From Phoma sp. XZ068 (Eukaryota > Ascomycota > Dothideomycetes > Pleosporales > Didymellaceae), in assembly GCA_004835665.1 (NCBI GenBank), contig RBKR01000008.1, forward strand, positions 1,302,001 to 1,366,000: a stretch of DNA of 64,000 nt. Reading direction: 5' to 3'. Positions 1 through 12,773 of this stretch are shown here, in pieces (the first letter of the stretch is position 1; the number at the start of each line of letters is the position of its first letter). Position numbers and translations under genes: made by a program. The notes under the pieces were generated by a model that was not told the origin of the DNA, did not search any database, and saw only the letters and a list, made by a program, of their open reading frames with translations.

Positions 1-1
1 C

Positions 2-289
2 ATCTGGCAGCGCATGGCCGCTGGGTCTATCGCTGGTGCGTCGTACAACTTTGCATTCTACCCTGCAGATACCATCAAGTCACGCATGCAGACAGAAGAT
101 GTAGGCAAGTTGACCGGCGGTCGGTCCACATTCGGCGCGGTTGGCAAAGCGCTGTGGAGGGATCATGGGATCAAGGGCATGTACCGTGGATGCGGCATCA
201 CAGTGGCACGGTCTATACCCAGTTCTGCCTTCATTTTCACAGTCTATGAGGAGTTGAAAAAGCATTGGCCAGAGAGGCGGATTGACTGA
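2..289 (+). CDS. ORT1: Mitochondrial ornithine carrier, C-terminal part (partial at window edge)
   Basis: This is the last part of a mitochondrial carrier (SLC25) protein; the frame is open to the window edge, so the gene starts outside. The third carrier repeat is visible: a PADTIKSRMQ stretch fits the PX[DE]XX[KR]X[KR]XQ signature, followed by a GMYRGCGITVARSIPSSAFIF segment typical of the last two transmembrane helices. The ASYNFAFYPADTIKSRMQTED wording resembles the ornithine/arginine carriers (yeast Ort1/Arg11, Neurospora ARG-13), which exchange ornithine for protons or citrulline across the inner membrane for arginine synthesis. The carrier family is certain; the substrate is inferred from memory of the orthologues. 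It ends in TGA at 287-289. Confidence 0.75.
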   Translation: MWQRMAAGSIAGASYNFAFYPADTIKSRMQTEDVGKLTGGRSTFGAVGKALWRDHGIKGMYRGCGITVARSIPSSAFIFTVYEELKKHWPERRID

Positions 290-826
290 GATACCTCGCA
301 GTATCATCATGCGCGAAGACAGTTATTGATTGTTGCAATATACCCTATAGAAGCATTGGGTAGCATATGGCGTTGGTTAGAGTTTACAAAAGCATATTAT
401 GAAGCGAAACGATGTAGGTACCACACAGTATAGGACACACTCCATCATCAGACACTGAGTACAACATCTTGCACTGAGCCTCCTTCATGCACGAGCATGT
501 GAAGATGCACCAGAATCTCACATGCCAACCACCCTTGTCACTTTAGCGCGATCTGGGGCACCGGCCAATGTGGGGATGCTTCCGCCCATAATGTGACGCT
601 ATGCCGAGGCCAAATGGCCGTCGACCGCACCCAGCTCGATAGCCGGTTGTTTCGCGCGAGCTTGCGACTCGATCCAATGTACCACACTCCACACCTTCAC
701 AGCTCCTTCATCCCCGTTCCTTTTGCCCCCGACTTTGTTGTTCTTACGAGTTGTGCCTGCTGAAGTTGGAGCTGTGCGTCATTTGCGCCTACCGAGGCAA
801 AGGAAACTGGTCTCTGAGAACGAGAC
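290..826. other. Intergenic, tandem gene spacer
   Basis: This 537-bp stretch lies between the carrier stop and the PMP24-like start. It must hold the carrier 3' UTR and the promoter of the next gene. I see no open frame with protein-like composition. A GGGG-type stress element could be read near 572, but this is too short a match to claim. Confidence 0.5.
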
Positions 827-1730
827 ATGGACAGACTACACGCGCTCGAGGTATGGAAGCACAATGACGGAGCCCTCAAGAAGTACTGCTGATATTGCAT
901 AGTCTGCGCTCGAGAAGATTGTCCTTGACCCAAAGTACCATGACATCCTCACACTGGTAAAAGGTGTACGGAATGGCATCGTCTACGGCGCCAAAGTGCG
1001 CTTCCCGCACGCACTTGTGTATGTATTCTCACCACCTTATGAGGTACAAATGCTAATCAGGCCTCAGTATGATCTTCCTCTTCCGCTCCGGATCGTACGT
1101 CACCCACCCCCACCGATCTTGTACATCCCCTCTCTCAGAGCCGGCTCCTAACAGATAACAGATTGCGTTCAAAATGCATGCTTGTCTACAAGGCTACACG
1201 GCAACACGCCCGCAACCTCGGCTTCTTCGCCCTCGTCTACAAAACGACCATGGTCTTCCTCCGACACACCTCCCCCACTGGTAAAGAGCGACACTACGAC
1301 TCCTTCCTTGCTGGGCTGCTCGGCGGCTACACCGTGTTCGGCCGCACAATCCACAACTCTGTTTCTCAGCAGATCGTTATATACGTGTTTGCGCGTGTGT
1401 GCTTAGCGCTGGCGAAGCTCGCTGTGCAGCCAAAGCATGTCGCTGGGACACCGGGTGGTGGAGGCGGCTGGGAGCTGTTTGGAGATGGTGAGATGAGGAG
1501 GAGCTTGGTCAGGAATGGATGGCCAGCTTTTGCGAGTGTCAGCTGGGCGATGGTAATGTACCTGTTTAGGTGGCATCCAGAGACTGTTCAGAGCAGTTTG
1601 AGGAGCAGTATGAGTTACATGTGGGTACACCCAGAAATTGAGCTATTGGGGTTTTTGCTGACAGAAGTGCAGTTACGTACAGTCGGATCACTGGGACTCG
1701 TTACGGACACTGGTTTGGCACAACAAATGA
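827..1730 (+). CDS. PMP24: Peroxisomal membrane protein PMP24/PXMP4-like
   Basis: Five exons: 827-850, 903-1018, 1068-1094, 1162-1620 and 1673-1730. Each intron is about 50-67 bp with GT..AG ends; the donor at 1621 is GTGGGT. Splicing restores a continuous frame containing GVRNGIVYGAKVRFPHALV, MIFLFRSGS, the LVYKATRQHARNLGFF block and the C-terminus SDHWDSLRTLVWHNK. These blocks are characteristic of the PXMP4 (24-kDa peroxisomal membrane protein) branch of the Tim17/22/23 superfamily. The family are integral peroxisomal membrane proteins of uncertain transport role. Reading exon 4 through without the last intron gives a longer tail that lacks the conserved end, so I prefer the spliced form. 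The stop is TGA at 1728-1730. Confidence 0.85.
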
Positions 1731-2803
1731 GCGGGAGAAAAGGGCCGCAGGACGTCTGGAGAGATAACTCCAGATGCCCAAATGCGCGCTAAGTACGTGA
1801 GCGAGACGCATAAGAGCGTTTGCTGCCTTAGGCATCAGATCTGCCCAAAGCTTGTAACACTTGTATCCTGCGTGGGTGCAGTACTTAGTGCAAGCGATCG
1901 TTTCTACAATCTTGAGGCAGAGGAAGTCACACACCAAGGGCATGTGGCAAGAGATGCTACGACTGTCCAGCATCAACTACAATTTTGTAACTACAAAAAA
2001 AATCAAAACAAGAAACAGCTACTGTCCCATCTTCTCCCTCCTTCAGCCCAAAGTACTTTCTCTTCATGACAGCTTCCGTTGCAATGGTGTGCAATCTGCG
2101 CATGCAAGCATCGCCCTGGGGGTTATTGGCAGAAGATGCTCGGTCAATATCCAATTGCCGCTGATTGATTCCTGTCCCCGATTACGGTGCCAACGGTGGA
2201 TGATTGTCTTCAGCCAATTTTCCCAAAGAATCCCCCATGACCTCGGTCTAGCATCAAGTCTTTTTCGGACATTGAGCAAGCTGTGGATAATGGGATAAGT
2301 GGTACGCACGAGGGAAATTCCTGAAAGAAAGGGGTACGATTGACAGGAAGATGGGTTTCCCTTTCAACAGTGACTGGAGGAACAGAATTGATAGCTCCTA
2401 TGGTTGATGTTTATGGTCACTTCGCAGAGTATAGTTGTATGTTGAGCACGGTGACAGCTACTTTGGTAGTGCAAGTAGTGTCGAGTTTTATAGGAATCCA
2501 TACCCTCGTAAAATAAGACTGTATCCTCATGGCTCTTGGAGTTATCATCCTTATAGTGTCTGCATACCTGCCGTGGTGCCGAGACTTGTGGTAATACTCT
2601 GCAGGTGTTGCTTTGAAAAAGGATCGTACATGTATGTGCATTTGTCACAATCCACTGCTAATTTGAAGAATAATTCAACCACACAAGACATGTAGACACA
2701 TTATAGTTCAACTATCTGTAACGACAGTGTACACTTTCAACCCCCTAGCATCTCCTCCATTACCACCATTACTTCTCGAGAGCACGCATCAACCTAAAGA
2801 GAC
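1731..2803. other. Intergenic between convergent genes
   Basis: This is 1.07 kb between the 3' ends of the PMP24-like gene and the sugar transporter. Open frames here are short, overlap each other on both strands and have no recognisable motif. It probably contains only two 3' UTRs; the length is generous for convergent fungal genes, so a decayed gene cannot be excluded. Confidence 0.5.
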
Positions 2804-4706
2804 TCAGACACGCCTCTCAGCGACCTGAGGAAGCTTCTCATCTATGACATCACGCTCTTCAACCTCCCTCTCAACGTCCCTCATGTTGATGTGCGCAACA
2901 GCATCATCGCCATCGAAGATCCTGCCGATCTCCTCGAGTGTCGGTCCCTTAGTCTCAGGGTAGGCAAAGTACACCCAGACAAGCTCGATGCAGATCCAGC
3001 ACTATTTCGGTCAGCATTGTCTCTCATGGTGGACATTTATAGTTTGAAGGTACTCACAGTGTAGAACAGCGCAAGATTCCAGTGGTTTGGCAGGTTCTTC
3101 CACGCAACGGGATTTGTCTGACCGCCTACAGCAAGAATAGCCTGAACTGTGATGTTCATGATCATCAGGCCCTTACCACGTAGTCGGTAAGGCAAGATTT
3201 CAAGAGCGTATGCGACGAGCAGGCCGGACCAAGCGAGAGAGTAGAAGACACCGAAGATCCAGATGAAGGGGATTTGCGCGTAACCGGCGCCCGCGTTCTT
3301 CTCGCCAGAGTTTTCGTAGATGGCGCAAGTAATGGTCCAGCAGATGAAATTGACAACCATGCCTTGGCTCAATTAGCGTGTGGGGATTCGTGATAGTCAG
3401 AGAAATCTTACCGGTAGTCGAGATCAAAAAGAGCTTTCGTCGGCCGACTTTGTCGATCAAGGTAGCAGAGTAGACGGAGACAACCAAAGCCAGGATACGT
3501 TCACCACCAGTAAGCTGTTTCATGTAAGTGACCGAGTCGTTGAAGAGTCTTTGGCACTTACACCCATCTTCTGGTTCTGACTTGTGATACCAGCGCCCTC
3601 GTAGACGAGGTTGATGTAGTTGGAGAATAGAGCGTTACCGCTGTACTGTGAGATGATACCAAGGGAAATCAGAATAGCCAGCCTCCAGCGGTTGCCGCGA
3701 GTCTTGAGGAAGTCAATGTAGCTGGAGTTCTTGGACGCATCCACTTCCATCCTAATGGTCTCCTTCATCTCTTGGTATTCGAATTGCACAGTTGCGTCGT
3801 TCTGGTTGCCACCTGCGTGGTAGTATGCAAGCATGTTCAGAGCTTCTTCATAGCGCTCTTTCGAGATGAGCCACTGGAGTGTCGTCAGTAGTGAGCAGAG
3901 CGAACACTGGCAATACTTACTCTAGGCGATTCTGGCACCCAAAAGATAAAGCACAACTGAATGGCAGAAGGCAGACCCTGAAGAAGGGTGATCGACCTCC
4001 ATGACCACTCATTGTCGACTTGCGAAGTGCCCCAAGCAATATAGGCAACGAAGAAAGCACCCACGTTCCACAGACAGTTGTAGACAGCCGTGATCTTAGC
4101 GCGGTGTTGCGGGTGACAGATCTCAGTAAGAAGGATAGGCGAGCACATTTGCGCGAAACTGTTACCGAAACCAAGTACCATGCGACCAGCCATGTAGGTC
4201 TCCCAGTTTTTTGCAAAGGTTGATACGAGAGCACCTCCAATCATAATGGTACACCCAATAGCGATTGGAATCTTGCGGCCCCACCATTCAGCAGCAAAGG
4301 GTCTGTGTGGACATAGTCAGTGGCTTGTGTCGTTTCTAAACTCTTGAGTTTTGTCTTACACGATGAAGAAACTGATGATAGAACCAATGTTGTACGCATT
4401 GTTCATGACACCCAAGCGATTGCCCTCAGGCTTGTTGAAATAAGTTGTCCATCGATTCATCTGCTGCGAAGAGTTCATCATCATGCTTGGAATATCATCA
4501 GCGTATTGCATCACGCCAATCTATCTTGGGACATACCCATCGTAGCCGGTCGTGGCAGAAGCAACGCAGAGAATGCCAGCCCAGAAGTATAGCCTGCGCA
4601 TATTGGGATCCTTGCGCCAGTTGACCTTCTCAAATTGAGGTGCTTCCTCGCGAGCCGCAACAGCATTGCTATTGGGCGCTTTGGCGCCGAAAGCGAAGCT
4701 CGGCAT
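2804..4706 (-). CDS. MFS sugar transporter (SP family)
   Basis: Seven exons in transcript order: 4706-4537, 4485-4360, 4302-3921, 3873-3562, 3514-3412, 3362-3058 and 3001-2804. Introns are 47-57 bp. The joined frame is 531 aa. Landmarks of the sugar-porter family are present: PESPRWLIS before the central cytoplasmic loop, DKVGRRKLFL as the repeated loop motif, and PETKGPTLEEIGRIFDG at the C-terminal end. The region after the first membrane helix (GYDG, then MMMNSSQQMNRW) resembles the hexose/lactose permease subgroup. It would import a sugar across the plasma membrane with protons; the substrate cannot be read from sequence. The N-terminal 45 residues and the last 40 are cytoplasmic and charged. 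Confidence 0.9.
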
Positions 4707-6460
4707 GGTGAGTTGAAGTTACTACAGTATGTTGTCGTCTATAGAAGTGAGTGATCCCTCGAGGACGTGTCGACTTGGGTCAAGATAGACTTGCGTCCAT
4801 CTTGTAGTATTTATGCAAAGCACAAACATTTCAGGAAGTCGATCCAAGATAGTGATTGGACATTGCAGGTGCTATGCCGCGGACGGCCCGCCATGTGAGG
4901 TTGCCACGGATGCACGTGAGGAGTGTCAGACAAGTCCGATCTCACCAATGGATTCGTACCAAGACTGTACCTCCAAGCCACTGGTGGGCACCAGGGCCGA
5001 CGACCCCAGGCTAAGAAGGAATATTTCATTGGTCCTCAATGTTGGAGCCTCTGCAGCTGGACAACAATCCTAGCCAACTTGACGGTTTTACGTTCCGCAT
5101 ATTGCGGCCCCGTACCGAAATCTGGGGGAACATGGGTGCTCTACCGACGGTATGAGCGTGTGAGCATGCAAGGCCACGAGACAAGAAGGCTGGGCCCAGA
5201 TCAGATCATACTTTGTTGGTCCAAGAGTATTGGTGGGGGATTTGTTCTCGACTGATGCAACGAAAATGGATGGGCCTGGTGGGGTTGGTCATTGCTGCTG
5301 TGCTTCCCGAACACACTATCGCGCTTGCCATTGGCCTAGTAATGCATCGATACCATTGCAAGTCCTAGGATGTTCTGCGAGCTGCATACCGATTTAGAAA
5401 TTATGCTGAGAAAGGCGCTGAGCGTGGCAAGTACGCTCGGCTAGAGCAGTTGTGCGTTGAATCTGCGCAAGGCACTTTCTGCATGCATTTCCATGACTCT
5501 GGCATCCCAAGTTTCACTCTATCAGCCTGAGATTGATTGTAATTCCGTATAGACGAGCTTCAGAACCAAGAAGCCTATTCCGCTAGTCTATGTGCGACTA
5601 ACGAAACAGTGATGTCCAGAGGCTCAATGCTGCCTTCCAACATAATGCACATTCCCGGCATGGAATGGCACCACCCAACTTGCCGACTTCCCAGGTGGCT
5701 GTACAGATTCGTAGGCGGTGTGGTCATAACAAGACCACCGGAAGCAATTGATCACAAAGATGCTGAACGGCGTCGACACGTGAGGGATGTGGTGTTCAAA
5801 TGTCCGAATGGCATGTCGGTAAGGTGTCTCGCTTGGTGAGGCGAAGGTACCCGTTTAACCGGTCATCGTGCTCAGATTCTTGCTGCAGTATCCAGCGGGA
5901 TCCCCAAATTTCCGCTCCCATTGGTATGGTGTCCGTGTCCCGCTTGAAAATGGTCTTGGCATGGTTAAATCGGACTTCGAGGCTTCGAAGTTGGTGTTTG
6001 GCGATCTGTCAAGATCATGTCGTGGCGGACGCGCTGAGGGGGAAGAGGGTTGAAGCTGGACGTCTTGTGGAGGTAGGCGGGCCTGCTTTCCGCGAACGTA
6101 TGCCTGAAACCAGTCAGTCGTTGGATCATTCGCATTTACTCGCCACATGCTGCCTATTTGAGAATGATGCTCCATCGAGCTGGAAGGCCCTAAGGCGCTC
6201 GAGGACGCTTACCCTAGATCCTCAGTGGCAGTGTAACTTATGAACCAAACAAGTACCTCATAAACTTAATATCATGATCCGGTAGTTGAAACTAAAGAGT
6301 ACACAAATGAGGTAAGAGACTGCTCATAACGGAACAAGTACCAATGAATACAACGCTAAACCACTAATATGTACTACCATCCTCCCAAATTACAACCCTT
6401 TCATTCATCATGTCGTCGTTAATCATAATAATAGAAACCAGCTTCAGTACAACTCCCAGC
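4707..6460. other. Intergenic; promoter side of the sugar transporter
   Basis: This 1.75-kb stretch holds the sugar-transporter promoter and the 3' UTR of the phosphatase gene. Three sites matching the CreA consensus SYGGRG are seen about 420-580 bp upstream of the transporter start (CTGGGG near 5122, GTGGGG at 5233-5238 and 5279-5284). Carbon catabolite repression would be plausible for such a gene, but six-base matches are weak evidence. A minus-strand open frame at 5855-6175 is listed separately. Confidence 0.4.
5855..6175 (-). CDS. Doubtful small ORF, 106 codons
   Basis: An open minus-strand frame with ATG at 6175 and stop at 5855. The predicted product is hydrophilic, rich in Pro, Arg and Ser, with no signal peptide, no membrane segment and no known domain. 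Stretches such as PTTDWFQAYVRGKQ and YQWERKFGDP look protein-like rather than random, and the frame sits between two well-supported genes. However, it overlaps an open frame of similar length on the plus strand, and no intron or family match supports it. It could be the 3' exon of an unrecognised gene, or chance. Confidence 0.2.
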   Translation of the reverse strand: MEHHSQIGSMWRVNANDPTTDWFQAYVRGKQARLPPQDVQLQPSSPSARPPRHDLDRSPNTNFEASKSDLTMPRPFSSGTRTPYQWERKFGDPAGYCSKNLSTMTG

Positions 6461-9400
6461 CTACCGCCAAATCTGCCACTTCTTCTTCGGCTTTGGTGGT
6501 ACGAAGCTCTCCTGGCTCATTTCCTCTTCTCCGCCACTATAACTCCGTTCTTCATCATCAAGGCTATCGTACTCGTCATCTTCGTACCGTCCATCGCCAA
6601 GATATCTCGCTCCAACACCGGCATTGCGGTTGCGGCTGGGGTACGCAGGGTAGGAAGTGCGATCGTAACCGCCTCGCTCAGCATATACAGCTCTCTCGGG
6701 CGCAAGTGCAGGTATTGGTGCGGGCACTGGTGCTGCTCGTTCAGGTGCTGGAGGTGCATAGTGGCCATTGGACACAGCTCGGGACTGGCTTATGGGTCGC
6801 GGCTGACGACCGCCGCTGCTGAAGTAATCGCCTCCTGAGGTGTCGTCTCGGGCTTGCATGCCGCCTCGATAGTTGTATGGAGAGTCGGGTCCGGCGCCTA
6901 CGATGGCAGGATGCGGTGGGTAGGACTCGCGCTTGTATGAGTCACGTTTCGATGACGGAGTGTGAGAAAGTACGTGAGCGTCGTGCTCAAATTTCTCGTT
7001 GCCGTGTTGGTTGAGAATGCCACCCATGGAACGTCTGTGTACTTCGGGAGATTGGGGGTCGGGCAGCTGCGATTTGTGGGACGAGTTGTGTGTCGGGGTT
7101 TTGCGTAAGGAGCCGGAACGCATTGGTGGTAGAGCTGCAGTCTGAGGCGCAGGTTGTGACTGAGGAGCACTGCTATGTCTCCTTCCTCCAACGGACTCCC
7201 ATGCTGAGCTGTCATGTTCATGTCCTGTGGGGTTCACGTCCACGCTTTGCCTCCGATCTGCCACAATGTCGCGCGAACCGTCTGTCCGTGCTTGTCTTGC
7301 CAATGCTTCATTTGCATGAAAGCCTGAACTCATACGGTTGTCAGGGGAAGGAGCTTGGTTCGCAGAAGTGTTGCGCTTGTTGCGGGATGCGAAGCTAGGG
7401 ATCAAGATCCGTGGCCCGACTTTATACCTTTGGCGAGCACGCTCTTCCTCATCGTCCTCAGACATCTCCCCTAAATCGCTGCCACTTCTACTTCCACTCT
7501 CGCTACCACTTTGAGAGTAGCCGTCATCTCCGATCGTCCTTCTCTTGCGCCTGCCTCCGCCGAATATGCCTAGGAAGCTGCCCTTGCGTGGCTGCTTCTG
7601 GACCATACCAGGCTCGGGAGCTGTATAGCTGAGTGCAGGGACCAAAATACGGTAAGGTACAGTAATGCCAGACGGATCGTGCTGCGAGACCTCCATGTTC
7701 AGAGAGATATCGAGTCCGCCTTCAAGGTTGATGAATTCTCCCTTCTGTTTCTGTTGCAGCCCCTTCTTTGTCAAAACACTGGGTCTACGGCGGAACTCGA
7801 AGGGGCGCTCGAGGGAAGCATCGTTGCGTGATTGTGTTGGCGGTAGACTTTGTGTAGAGTCTCGGCGATCTGCACCGTCGATAGAAGCGCGACGGCGGAA
7901 TAGTGAGGTCAGCGAGTTGCGCCGAGATCGAGTAGGTCTTTCACTTTCGGATCTATCCGGCGAGAAGGATGACTGCGGCTGATTGTGAACATTACTCTGA
8001 AGTTCATCTGCTGTGGCGTTCTGGGGATTGTTGTAGTAGGATAGTGGCGGGCCACGCCCGCGAGCGCTTGGTCGTCGCCCTTGATCACTGCTGAACCGTC
8101 TGACCATCTGACGGGGGTTGAAGGTATCCGAAAGTCTTCTGCCAGCCTGTGGCCTTTCCTCAGGCTCAGGTGTGCCAGGTGGCGAAGATCCGGGCTTGTA
8201 CTCGCGAATGCTACACCAGTTGCGGTGGGGAAGGAGGTGGTTGTTGTTTCTCTTCTTTCCATCCACGCCATGGGTAAAGATTGGAATCATGTCCTCATCA
8301 GTGTTGGCGTCAAGGTGATGTATCTTGTTGCGTTTGTTGAGGATATCGGCCATCATGTCTGGCGGAGGCGTATTGACGATGGCGGACGAGATGACATTCG
8401 GCATATACCTGGCATCTTTGTCCTTTGGGATCTTGAGCTTTTTGTTTGAGTAAAATTGACCAACGGCGCCGAGGTGCACATCACCTCCAAGGATGGTAAC
8501 GCGAACAGACTTGGTCTCTGCAATATGCTGCAGCTCCGTGATGAACCAGTTCCGTTCTTCTTTGTGATGCTTTGCTGTCCAGTGATCATCAAGATCGTCA
8601 AGGATCTCAACACCGCCGTCGAACTTGTTAACAAAGCCACCAAGAAGGCCGGCTCGGCCCATAGCCTTGATAGGATCCATGACCCTACTGGTAAGGATGT
8701 TCTCGAGGAAATTCAATCTGGGGTACGCAATCGGCACGCCGAGGAGGACGATCAAATGTTTGGTTTTGCCCTTGATGATCTCGTCCTCGAGACGATCGAA
8801 GATGATGTCGTACGAGTCCTCTGTCAAGATCTCGTTACGCTGTCGTTCAGTTCGACAGTCCAACCCAAGGAAGGCCACCTGTTGGCCAAGATGCATGAAG
8901 ACGCTTCGTGACCGCTCTTTGATGTATGGTCCGGGGTTCTTTCCGAGCACCCACGATGGCTCTGTCTGTTCGGTCTCGGCAGGCACAGACTGATGCTGAA
9001 AGAGCATGTAGTACTTGAAGGCGACAGCGCCGATGCCAGTGAAGACTGGTGTCTGCATGAAGTGATGAGGATAAGATCCATATCCCTGTAGCGATTAGTA
9101 TAGGGATCTCCAGCCAGGTGCCGGGGTCTACTTACATCGATGATGTCGTGGTCGTCCCAGATATTGACCATTGGGATCTGGGAGTTGGCCATTCCGAAAA
9201 ACCCTTGCGAGAACCACATCGAGTACCGGTCCAAGTAGAACTGCTCCAGCTCATTCTGCATCTCTTCCGAGAATGGAGTGTGGTGTTTGTCCAGCGGGTT
9301 CCTGTTCTCAGTCCATTGTCTGAATAATGTCGTCTGCTTCATAGCAGCATCGTTGTAGATCTGATCGCCTCCACCGAGCATGACATGGAATGGTCTACTC

Positions 9401-11895
9401 TGGTGTGAGTTCAGGACGTCGCGCCACATTGGATCTGGACCGCAGAACTCCTTTGAGTCTACACTCAGTGAGAAACCATTGCAGCTGTGGAACATGATGT
9501 TCATGGAATCGCCCTTTGCGGGTACCCAGAACCCGACTGCTGGACCATTGTTGATCCTGTAGGCAACACGCGCCTGCGTGCTTCCAAGTTCGACTTCAAG
9601 ATTGAAACGCCAGAAAGTGACGCCTCGCTCAGCATGAAGGCGAACACCAGCAATCTCACGAACCTTGCCCAATTTTTCACCATCCCTCCTGTGAATGCGC
9701 GAAGACTTGACGCCGGAGCTGTTTGTACTGCGAATGAAAGAGAAGAGGCCGGTGCCATCCTCCACTCGGGATAGGTCCTCGTTCTCAGCTATTTCATCCA
9801 CTGCCTTGACATACATGGTCTGCCCAGTCCTTGAAACCTTGATCTGTCCTTCAACGGGATCAACGTAAGCAGGATTGAGATCTTCACCATGCAGCTCTTG
9901 TGGTGGCGGTGGAAGTATATCCATGGCTTGCTTGAACAAGCGAAGGGTCGGTGGTCTTTGATATGATGACTCTGAATCGGTGGTGACGATCATGACACTA
10001 CCCCTCCAGATTTCCCGTTCTTTGCCTGCTCGGCTTTCGTCTCTTCTCAGGCCAGTATACCTTAGCAGTGGTCCACACTTGAGAAACAGTGGTGGATTGA
10101 AGCTTGTCTGAGAAGTAGGTTCATCGGCGTATCCATCATACGTAGGCTCGACATAGGTACCCGACCGACGCCGTCGGCCAGCCTGACCCTCTTCCCACCA
10201 AGTCTTGTTGGTTGATGTACTGGGTGTTCGTGTAGGGATATTCAGGTCAAGATCTTCGGATACAAGGGTGGCAATTGGCGCCTGTCTCCACTCGTCCAAC
10301 ATCTGCGGCTTGATATATGTTCGCTCAGGACCCTGATGGCGTGAAAAGCGGTGATGCGATTCATGCGACCCTTGTGGATGGATCTGCGAATCAATGTCGG
10401 AGAAGCCAACGCTCTTGCGAGCTGCTGGGGGCACTGGAGAGTCATAGGGGTGGACTTGGAATTGTCCGTTGTTTGGAGGTAGCCCTTTCTGGCCCATTTG
10501 TTGCTGTTGCATTTCCATCCGCGCAGCCATGATGCCCCTACTGTCTCGCTGGCTTCCATGTCGAGTTGGCTGTTGGACCAGAGGGGAGTTTTTGGAGAGC
10601 TTTCTGCTATCAGAGCGAATGACTTCGGCCCCTCCTAGGGTGTCATCGATACCTGCATCCTCCAAGCCAAGCCCGGAAAGGGGGGTTAGACTTCCAATTG
10701 GGTGCTCGACTGGCCTCCGGTGGACCTGTTGCACAGCTGGAGCGGCTGTTACGGGTGGTGCGACGGCGCGATCGCGGAAACTGCCTGCTCCTCTTGAGAC
10801 TCCCGCTGGCTCTTTGCCTTTGATGCTAGGGTTACGCGTCACGGATGCATCTGTGAGAGGGGCCTTTGGTATCGAAGTGAGACGAGGCTGCTTTTGTGAC
10901 GGCACACGGTGAGGAGCTGGTACTGCTACGGCTTGTCCTGCAGATGGATCCCAGGGTTCGGTCAAGTCATAGGCATAGCCATCCTCTGATTCCAGGTCAC
11001 TGATGTCGGGGGATCTTGGGTGGCTTGTGAGTGGGGCGGAAACATGGCGTTTGTTGTTTACTGTCCGCTCCGTGGTGTCGGGAACCATCTCGTAGGTCGG
11101 CACAGGCTGTGATACCACTCTCTTCTCTTTTTCAGCAGCGGCGCGCGCTCGGCGAGCACGCATCTCGGCTTCGACGCGTTCCTGTGCAGCCAGCTCTGCC
11201 TCAAGCATCCGCGCCCGTCGTTCCTCTTTGCTGATGTCATCCAGCTTGCCCTCGAGCTTCTGGAGAGGCGAGCGGTCAGGGACAGACGGTTTTCGCTGCG
11301 AGCTGCGACGTTCGACGGAGCCTGACAGCGGTTCGACAGGGGCGTATGGAGGTGATCGCAGCTCATACAGTCTGCCAGCAGCTGTCTGGATGGTCGGCTG
11401 CTGCCTGCTCGCGTTGACTTGTATTGCAGGGTCGCGGGAAGAGCGAGGAGGGCGCTTGGGGCCTGGCTTCTGGGCATACGGGTCCTTGTAGGAAGTTGGT
11501 GGTGCTCGAGGGACGTCTGGGGCGGCGGGCATTGGCTCGACCAGCGCACCTGTTGTTGGTGGGATCTGCTGGCTCTGCCGCCGTCTGTGAGAGGAGCCTC
11601 GAGAGAGGCCATTTGCAGCTGGCGGGGCGACGGGCCTGGCCGTGTTGCTGGGGACCAGTGGAGCCATATTGGGGTCCTGGGGATGTGGTCGGGCGTCTGC
11701 TGGGCGACGATAGGAATTGCGCTTCTGGGGGAACGTGTTGTAGTGCTGCTGCGAGGTTGGCGGACTCGATATCCGCGTGGCATAGGTGCCGCTGGCACTA
11801 CTGTTTTCCATAATGCTGCGCGACCATGGAGCTGGACTGGTGTTGAGCGCCGTCTCCCAGCGCAGGCGGCCTTGGGACGCAGGTGGTTTGTGCAA
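6461..11895 (-). CDS. PhoD-like phosphatase domain protein, about 1,794 aa
   Basis: Two exons, 11895-9136 and 9085-6461, joined by a 50-bp intron; the junction reads WDDHDIID then GYGSYPHHFMQ in phase. The PhoD-like metallophosphatase domain occupies the middle: GGGDQIYND near residue 842, NIWDDHDIID near 915, and GGDVHLGAVGQF near 1120 are metal-binding signatures of the PhoD/alkaline phosphatase D family. The N-terminal 550 residues and C-terminal 600 are low-complexity, Ser/Pro/Arg-rich and probably disordered, including RRRRRT-type basic and acidic DDEEER stretches. There is no signal peptide, so a cytoplasmic location is inferred. Fungal proteins of this architecture are known but poorly characterised. 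A second ATG 28 codons downstream (about 11811) could be the real start. Confidence 0.85.
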
Positions 11896-12773
11896 GGTCG
11901 GCGTGCAGCCGGAGTTAGACTGTCACAACAGGTCACTTAGGAGGCGTCTCAATTGGCACGACTTGCATCATAGCTACCTAGGGATCCAGCGCTGCAGCAG
12001 AGCTGCGGAGGATGTGCGGTATGACGCCGGGATGGCCTGGCACGGTGGGAGAGCGACGGCGGCGGAAAGCAGGCGCAGGACGCAGCAAAAAAACAACAAC
12101 GGCTATGTACAGGGGCGACGGGGAGACGAGGCAGCAGGACGCAGGAGAGGCGACATGTTAAGCTGCGCCGCCAGCCAGCTCACCGTCGCTGAGTGCCAGC
12201 CTTCAATCAAGCCACTCCAGCCCCCTCTGGCTCTGCAGAGGAAGCGGCAAGGCCCCGCCGCCAGCCGTACTTGGGCCGGGCTCCCGCAGAGGCCGCTTGC
12301 CCGCTTGCAGCTGGCGCCTGCGAGCTGGACAGGGGCCAGGGCGCGGTGATCTGGCTCGGGGAACGGGCGTGCTGCAGCGACGTGGAGCGTTTCACGAGTC
12401 TTGCGCAGCGCCGGCCTTGCTGCGTTGCTGTCTGCGCGTCTTTGCAGTGCTCGACCTCACCACATACTGTGTGCACTGTACACCTGCGTCCTACTGCACG
12501 CCTCCGCCATCTGCCAGCTGCAGACCCCTGGCTCAGCCCTCTCCTCGCCCTAGCAGTCGGCGCGGCGACTTTCCTCAATAGGCCGATAGTATATACGACC
12601 ACCTTTCACTTTATACGCACCCACACATCTCACCCCGACTACCCGTGTCGTCTGCCGCCACCACCTCACCACCTCACCAGCACCCTTACCAACGCCCTCG
12701 GCCCCTCTCACTGCCGCAGTGAGCAGTACATGACCGCAGCCGGCTGCGCTTCCATCCTCTAGGCGTCTTCGCC
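11896..12773. promoter_or_regulatory. Divergent promoter region, phosphatase / KEX2
   Basis: This 878-bp stretch lies between two genes transcribed away from each other. It is GC-rich, with CT-rich, CACC-rich runs from about 12,600 to 12,770 directly before the KEX2 start, as is common in fungal 5' leaders. A TATA-like TATATA lies near 12,590. Open frames across it are overlapping and low-complexity, so I do not call a gene. Confidence 0.45.

Noticed and set aside
1861..2298. 145-codon plus-strand ORF between convergent genes
   Set aside because: No motif, uneven composition and overlap with frames on the other strand; no splice structure improves it.
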